DNA of 10,789 bases from Bacteriovoracaceae bacterium UBA1018 (lineage in GTDB: Bacteria; Bdellovibrionota; UBA1018). The translations under genes and the position numbers were made by a program. The notes under the pieces were generated by a model. It was given only the letters and a program-made list of their open reading frames with translations, had not been told where the DNA came from and ran no database searches. Each line of letters opens with the position of its first letter. Position 1 is the stretch's first letter. Of the stretch, positions 6,774 to 10,789 are shown piece by piece. The stretch is from NCBI GenBank assembly GCA_002291495.1, contig DBAE01000230.1:4463-15251 (forward strand), written 5' to 3'.

Positions 6774-8726
6774 TCAGTTTGAGTGACTATTTGGATTTTT
6801 GAGTAAGTTCTTTCTGATTGAGAGCACTTCTTCATCAGTGATAGGGAACTCTGGGTTCCACCGACTATAAAATCGAGACGCCTTTTCGATAGTATCCCGA
6901 GATTCGTAGATTGTTACACCAGTCTCCGGATGCTTTTTGTTAAAATATGCATGAAAGGCTGTTTTAACTTTTTCATTCGACTTTGGAGTTATAGTGATTT
7001 TCGTCTCGTCTTGGTTTGGGCGCTTGAGTTTATTTGAAATTGCATAGGCAGTAATATCGTTATTCGTAAGTGGAATATTTAGATCCTTTAGTTTCGACAT
7101 GACCGACTCATCTTTGAGCTCTTCTAGCATAACTTTCTGTTGACCCGGTGGAAGTTGTCCCAATTCCGTCTTTGAAGCAATTTCATCAAAGCGGCGAGCA
7201 GTACGATGTTTATTGAAGTAGCTGTTACTGTCGATTGAGAACAAAGTCTGTGACGGAGCATCCCGACAGATAAGATTCGGTTGAATGAGTTCTTGACCGA
7301 GTTTTTTCTCTAGTTCGTGTTTAATTTTAGAAACCTCGGATCTAATCCATGCGTTGGATACCAAACTATTGAGGATGAAATCCATAGCCTGCTGGCCATA
7401 ATCGGGATCTTTGAGTTGATTAATCCCTGCTCTGAATACAGTCACACGCTCGTGTTCACCCATGAAGTCATCGTAGCCGTTAAATCCTTGTGCCAACATA
7501 GGTAGGTCGTCTGATTCGGGTCGCGCAGGCAATGCGTTTAGATCCTTATTCTGAATTTGGCGGATGCGAGAAAATAGCATCAGTTCAGCCATTGGAAAGT
7601 TTTTTACTTCGGTTGATTTGTAGTTTTGTCCCAGGTCCATGCAAGCGCACATTCCGCACTGAGTAGAGTATTCATAAAATTGCCATTCATCGAGTTTGCT
7701 GGTCGGAGTGCAATAATATCGAACGACGCGAGGGGACTTCGATGTGTTTAGTTGATGTGTGCCGCCGGATAATTTTTTTAGCTTTCTTAGTATATCTATC
7801 AGCTCAGGAATCTTCTTAACTCCTGGTTCGGTTAAATAACAGAGTCCGTAACTGCAGCTAATTTTTCCTGCTTGGGACTGATATGTAGGTTTTAATTGCT
7901 GGATATCGGGAGAAAATTCTCCCGCAATTACGTTTTTAAGAACTCTAGTGGCTGCCCCAAGGTCCTTAACTTTAAACCCGAGAGCACGCGGCTTTTCACG
8001 GGGATCTAAATAAAGCTGTTTCCATCCATTTGGACCATTCTCCATCAGGCCTAAACTTAGAGCGAAATAGGGATCGTTGCCCGAGATTAAGGCAGAGCGA
8101 ATGGTATCACGCATATCTTGTGCGTCATTATAGCCCCAGTTTTGTTCCCAGGTGACGACTTGTTTGCAAAAACCATCTTGTTTGTCTGAGCAAGATTCAA
8201 CCTTCGGGGCTTGACCTGTCATCTTGCTGTATTCGTTTGCTCTAGGATAATACAAAAATACTTTCTTACGTTCCGGATCACCTCCCTGATAGGTGAAGAG
8301 AAACTTTTCAGGATCCAGCTTATTTCTGTTTTTATGACATAAGGCGATTTCTTCGAACTGTTCAATGAGGAAATCAGCTCGTTCCTTCTCATTAGGGTCC
8401 ACGAGAGAGTTAACAATGGGCATGGTTTGGCTGGTCAGGAGTGTGAGCTGTCGTAATTCGTTCAGACACTGGCGAAGATCTTTGCAAGCCGAGGATGTGA
8501 GCAACTTTAGTTGAGATGTGTTCATTCCCTGCGTCAGGAGCTCCAGATGATGTCGGAGTTCCTGAGGTTCGATCACATCGGTGAGTTCGCCTTTCGAATT
8601 ACATTTCAAGTAGATTGGGTAGGCCCAGGTCAAGTTACTTGCTAGGGCAGCAAAAATAAGGAAAAGAAGGGGTAGGCTGCGGTAAAAATACTTTCGAAGA
8701 GCACTTAAATTGGTCGGTCGGCCCAT
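6774..8726 (-). CDS. Exported 650-residue protein with a possible lysozyme-like (lytic transglycosylase) domain
   Basis: No family is recognised over the full length. A basic N-terminus followed by SLPLLFLIFAALASNL and TWA gives a signal peptide cleaved near residue 35, and there is no lipobox. The mature part holds many cysteines (first at 42; cluster C357-G-M-C-A-C362), consistent with a disulfide-stabilised periplasmic or secreted protein. Residues 216-231 (GNDPYFALSLGLMENG) resemble the lysozyme-like helix carrying the catalytic Glu of lytic transglycosylases, with E229 as the candidate. A later QGFNGYDDFMG (413-423) followed by DPDYGQQAMDFI resembles the NG-Y-G and PxYG motifs seen late in some such enzymes. 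If so, it would cut peptidoglycan. This is inference from short motifs. ATG at 8726 is the only start that keeps the signal peptide, but no ribosome-binding site is evident. Confidence 0.75.
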   Translation of the reverse strand: MGRPTNLSALRKYFYRSLPLLFLIFAALASNLTWAYPIYLKCNSKGELTDVIEPQELRHHLELLTQGMNTSQLKLLTSSACKDLRQCLNELRQLTLLTSQTMPIVNSLVDPNEKERADFLIEQFEEIALCHKNRNKLDPEKFLFTYQGGDPERKKVFLYYPRANEYSKMTGQAPKVESCSDKQDGFCKQVVTWEQNWGYNDAQDMRDTIRSALISGNDPYFALSLGLMENGPNGWKQLYLDPREKPRALGFKVKDLGAATRVLKNVIAGEFSPDIQQLKPTYQSQAGKISCSYGLCYLTEPGVKKIPELIDILRKLKKLSGGTHQLNTSKSPRVVRYYCTPTSKLDEWQFYEYSTQCGMCACMDLGQNYKSTEVKNFPMAELMLFSRIRQIQNKDLNALPARPESDDLPMLAQGFNGYDDFMGEHERVTVFRAGINQLKDPDYGQQAMDFILNSLVSNAWIRSEVSKIKHELEKKLGQELIQPNLICRDAPSQTLFSIDSNSYFNKHRTARRFDEIASKTELGQLPPGQQKVMLEELKDESVMSKLKDLNIPLTNNDITAYAISNKLKRPNQDETKITITPKSNEKVKTAFHAYFNKKHPETGVTIYESRDTIEKASRFYSRWNPEFPITDEEVLSIRKNLLKNPNSHSN

Positions 8727-8795
8727 TTATTCATGCTAAAGATGAAGGCAAGATTTTACTAGGAAAAGAAACTCTCGCCGACCTAAGGTTGACTT
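8727..8795. promoter_or_regulatory. Divergent control region between the 650-residue protein and the lipoprotein
   Basis: This 69-base gap must serve both divergent genes. The plus strand has a clear ribosome-binding site TAAGG (8784-8788) seven bases before the lipoprotein ATG. On the minus strand TAAAAT (8759-8754) fits a -10 at five of six positions, but no matching -35 is seen and no ribosome-binding site precedes the 650-residue gene. Confidence 0.3.
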
Positions 8796-9353
8796 ATGAA
8801 GCGTCAAATTTTTCTCTGTCTATTCCTTTCTTTACCTCTGTTTTCGGGTTGCTCCGCTCTTACCAAAGATCCATTCAAAGATCCCTATCGTGCAAACGGG
8901 TTTTCGAGAGTGAAAGATGGTACAAAAGATGGTGCAATAGATGATTCAAAGGACTCTGAAGCTCGAACAGAGGCACCTTCAGTTGCAGTTGCCAACGATT
9001 CTGCGACATCCAATAAACCTCTTGCCATCAACACCCAAGAGGAAATCAAAAATCAGGACCTGAAAAAAGACATCGACAAGACTGTCGAGTGCGTAAAGAA
9101 AGTGGGCGAGATCAGTGCTTTAGTCACTTATACGGATGCAAGTCTTGCATGCAGTCGGGGCAATCAGGCTGAAGTCGCAGTCGATTGCGTGAAACAGGTG
9201 TCAAGACTTAGCCCCACGATCCGTTACGCGGACGCAGCTCTCGCGTGTAGCGGAGGTAACACTGCAGCCTTTGCCGTTGAGTGTGTAAAACGAGTGGCAG
9301 ACCTCGGTATGACTTCGTCTTATCGAGACGCTTCAATCGCATGCAGTCGCTAA
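8796..9353 (+). CDS. Lipoprotein with three 32-residue cysteine-pair repeats
   Basis: This is a 185-residue lipoprotein precursor. The signal is MKRQIFLCLFLSLPLF-SGC, with lipidation expected at C19. The +2 residue is Ser rather than Asp, so outer-membrane sorting is likely. Residues 20-95 are a hydrophilic Asp/Lys/Ser-rich tether including KDGTKDGAIDDSKDSE. Residues 97-185 are three tandem repeats starting at V97, V129 and V161, with an exact 32-residue period and the last cut to 25. Each has C-V-K-x-V near its start and Y-x-D-A-x-x-A-C-S near its end. The cysteines are C99/C119, C131/C151 and C163/C183, always 20 apart, suggesting small helical hairpins each closed by a disulfide. A good ribosome-binding site (TAAGG) supports the start. 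The protease gene follows 45 bases later on the same strand, so co-transcription is likely. The function is unknown; the repeats suggest binding or scaffolding rather than catalysis. Confidence 0.85.
   Translation: MKRQIFLCLFLSLPLFSGCSALTKDPFKDPYRANGFSRVKDGTKDGAIDDSKDSEARTEAPSVAVANDSATSNKPLAINTQEEIKNQDLKKDIDKTVECVKKVGEISALVTYTDASLACSRGNQAEVAVDCVKQVSRLSPTIRYADAALACSGGNTAAFAVECVKRVADLGMTSSYRDASIACSR
9084..9350 (+). repeat. Three in-frame 96-base coding repeats of the lipoprotein
   Basis: The units are 9084-9179, 9180-9275 and 9276-9350 (the last shortened to 75 bases). The period is exactly 96 bases in frame. The repeat is clear in protein (paired cysteines, YxDAxxACS) and diverged in DNA, for example gtcgagtgcgtaaag against gtcgattgcgtgaaa. 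The duplication is therefore old and kept by selection on the protein, not a recent slippage event. Confidence 0.85.
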
Positions 9354-9398
9354 AGCGCTACTCGCCAGAGGCCTATTTTTGAGTTACGCTAAGCTCAA

Positions 9399-10789
9399 AT
9401 GATCTTCAGAACCCGAATCCTCACCCTTGGTCTAATTGCGGTCCTCTTTGCAGCGGAGTTTCCAGGCGCCACTGCTGCACCGAAGCAAAATACCTCACCA
9501 CGTCGGCAAGGGGATATTACTTTGCGTAGCACGTTTGAAACTCTCCCCGAGCCACTGACTACGGATGATGTGAGCCGAATTGATCCGCTTGAGCTTAACC
9601 CGCACCGTTCGTTGTGGGCCCTTCAAAGAAAAGTAGTTCTTCAAGGTCTGGAGATCCTTCAACCCGCCAACGGAAAATCTGAGTTTACAGTGGATGTGAA
9701 AGAGATTTTTTCACAAACGTTTCTGCACCTCCGAGGACCAGGTCCTTGGTATCAGGAAATTGATCAACTCGATTGCTCACGAAAAAAGAGAAAGGACAGC
9801 TGGTTCTCAACGCTCGAAGGTACGCGACTCGCCGGCCAAAAAGCCGCCGAGAATTGGGAGTCTTTGATCAGCGGCGAAAAACTCAGACTAGGTCTTCAGT
9901 TGCAAAGAATTAAGACTCGCTCGCCAGAAGCCGCAAAAGAACAGTCCGAGAAGATATTTAAGGATTGGCTCCTTAGTCTTGAAGCCCTTTGGCGTTCGAA
10001 AGGTCGAGAACAAGCTCGGGATATCGAGTGGAAGTATTACCTAAAGACCTTAGCTGAATCTCCTCGGTGTAAGCAAAAGCCTCAGACCGCTGCTCAGTCA
10101 ACAGAGCAGAAGTCGAGTATTTATCAAATGATGGAGAAAGTGCCGACGAGTTCACCCCCTCCATTTGCCGCAAGAGTGCCGGCTCGTAGGTGGGGTGGAC
10201 TCTATACGATCCGTGCGAGTCTTCCGATTGGTGAAAAGAAACTCAATGGACAGTTCCTGATCGACTCATCTGCGCCAAGAAGTATGATTTCTTCCACCTG
10301 GTTAAGTTCGCAGGGGGGACTTCCTGCAATCGTCTTAGTCACGGGTCTTAAGCCTGAGCGAGTGTTTTGGGGTGGAGGTCAAGGAGTGGGTAGCCCAGTG
10401 AGTGGACTCAAGCTTGAGATCGGAACCATGAAAATCGATGTTCCAGAGCTCATGATTTCAGAAACAGAACGCTTCACTCCACCTCAGTACCTGAAGAGTT
10501 GTTGTGATGGCGTGCTTGGAATTGATTTTTTACGGCAGTATGCAGTCGAGTTTTTAGTCGGGCCTCCATTTGAGGTCGCAATCTATCCGCGCAAGGGATT
10601 TCATCATGAGCCCACTCGTCCTTGGATGGAAATGAGTTTAACTCCGAACGGTGATCTCGTGAGCGCGAGCTGCACGGCTCAAAAAGCAAAAACAGAATTA
10701 GATTTGAGATGGGACACCGGGAGTCAGGCTGCACTGCAGGTACCACCGGCGATGGTCAAAGATCAAAAGTGGAACGTAGTCTGTGAAAC
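9399..10789 (+). CDS. Exported two-lobed retropepsin-like aspartic protease (partial, 3' end outside window)
   Basis: An open frame runs from ATG at 9399 to the window edge (463 codons plus two bases). An in-frame stop at 9390-9392 makes this the first possible start; the ribosome-binding site is weak. A signal peptide (RILTLGLIAVLFAAEF, cleavage near ATA-A at 26-27) places it in the periplasm or outside. Residues 28-255 are a charged, unassigned region with C126 and C224. From about 265 it looks like a retropepsin-type aspartic protease. FLIDSSAPRSMIS (287-299) sits where the catalytic DTGAS loop is expected, but with DSS. D370-GVLGIDFLRQY is the typical hydrophobic-hydrophobic-Gly strand that ends a lobe. 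A second lobe then starts (MEMSLTPNGDLVSA) and carries LDLRWDTGSQAAL with an intact D439-T-G. Such proteases normally need two D[ST]G loops. Here they would be in one chain, one of them altered. It probably shares a transcript with the lipoprotein gene. Confidence 0.75.
   Translation, partial: MIFRTRILTLGLIAVLFAAEFPGATAAPKQNTSPRRQGDITLRSTFETLPEPLTTDDVSRIDPLELNPHRSLWALQRKVVLQGLEILQPANGKSEFTVDVKEIFSQTFLHLRGPGPWYQEIDQLDCSRKKRKDSWFSTLEGTRLAGQKAAENWESLISGEKLRLGLQLQRIKTRSPEAAKEQSEKIFKDWLLSLEALWRSKGREQARDIEWKYYLKTLAESPRCKQKPQTAAQSTEQKSSIYQMMEKVPTSSPPPFAARVPARRWGGLYTIRASLPIGEKKLNGQFLIDSSAPRSMISSTWLSSQGGLPAIVLVTGLKPERVFWGGGQGVGSPVSGLKLEIGTMKIDVPELMISETERFTPPQYLKSCCDGVLGIDFLRQYAVEFLVGPPFEVAIYPRKGFHHEPTRPWMEMSLTPNGDLVSASCTAQKAKTELDLRWDTGSQAALQVPPAMVKDQKWNVVCE

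Noticed and set aside
6771..6787. GTCA/TGAC inverted repeat between the convergent hflX and 650-residue genes as a shared terminator
   Set aside because: The stem is only four to five pairs and there is no T-run on either strand.
9340..9380. Possible third copy of the two-hairpin element, or a terminator, after the lipoprotein stop
   Set aside because: Only a GTAGCGC-like core matches, on the opposite strand, and the AGAGGT hairpin is missing. As a terminator, the GCC-AGA-GGC stem before TTTTT is too short.
9378..9399. TTTGAG/CTCAAA inverted repeat reaching the protease start codon
   Set aside because: It is a weak AT-rich six-pair stem with a ten-base loop, not enough to claim regulation.

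Overview
The window looks like a chromosomal segment of a Gram-negative bacterium with moderate GC content. My best guess is a Bdellovibrio-like member of the Bdellovibrionota. This rests on mreB beside a PilZ protein, several exported proteins without obvious families, and an outer-membrane-type lipoprotein with paired-cysteine repeats. It is an inference from gene content and style, not a taxonomic proof. No rRNA, tRNA, CRISPR array, transposase or phage gene is visible.

Layout. (1) 1-159: the 3' end of mreB (+). It is followed by two near-identical small hairpins and then a strong intrinsic terminator. (2) 353-1078: a PilZ-domain protein (+) with an intact c-di-GMP-binding signature. (3) 1178-5404: three genes on the minus strand. 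Read in their own direction they are a class-IV aminotransferase, an inositol-monophosphatase family enzyme joined to it by an ATGA overlap, and, 103 bases after the phosphatase stop, a 798-residue exported protein with a possible transglutaminase-like core. (4) 5458-6765: hflX (+), divergent from the aminotransferase and preceded by a seven-codon leader ORF whose stop overlaps the hflX start. (5) 6774-8726: a 650-residue exported, cysteine-containing protein (-), convergent with hflX and with a possible lysozyme-like/lytic-transglycosylase signature. (6) 8796-9353: a small lipoprotein with three 32-residue cysteine-pair repeats (+). (7) 9399 to the window edge: an exported retropepsin-like aspartic protease (+), cut by the window end. 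Its first lobe has DSS where DTG is expected and its second lobe has an intact DTG.

The housekeeping genes (mreB, hflX, aminotransferase, phosphatase) are ordinary. The interest lies in four exported proteins and in non-coding structure. The exported proteins are the two large unassigned ones, the repeat lipoprotein and the two-lobed aspartic protease; together they suggest an envelope or secretion-oriented neighbourhood. The most distinctive non-coding signal is a 36-base, two-hairpin element. It occurs once just after the pilZ stop (+ strand) and once immediately after the phosphatase stop (- strand). The two copies are 28/36 identical, and most differences fall in loops or at paired positions that change together, as expected of a dispersed structured element. 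Other regulatory-looking features are the tandem hairpins at the mreB stop, a palindrome covering the ribosome-binding site of the 798-residue protein, and the hflX leader ORF.
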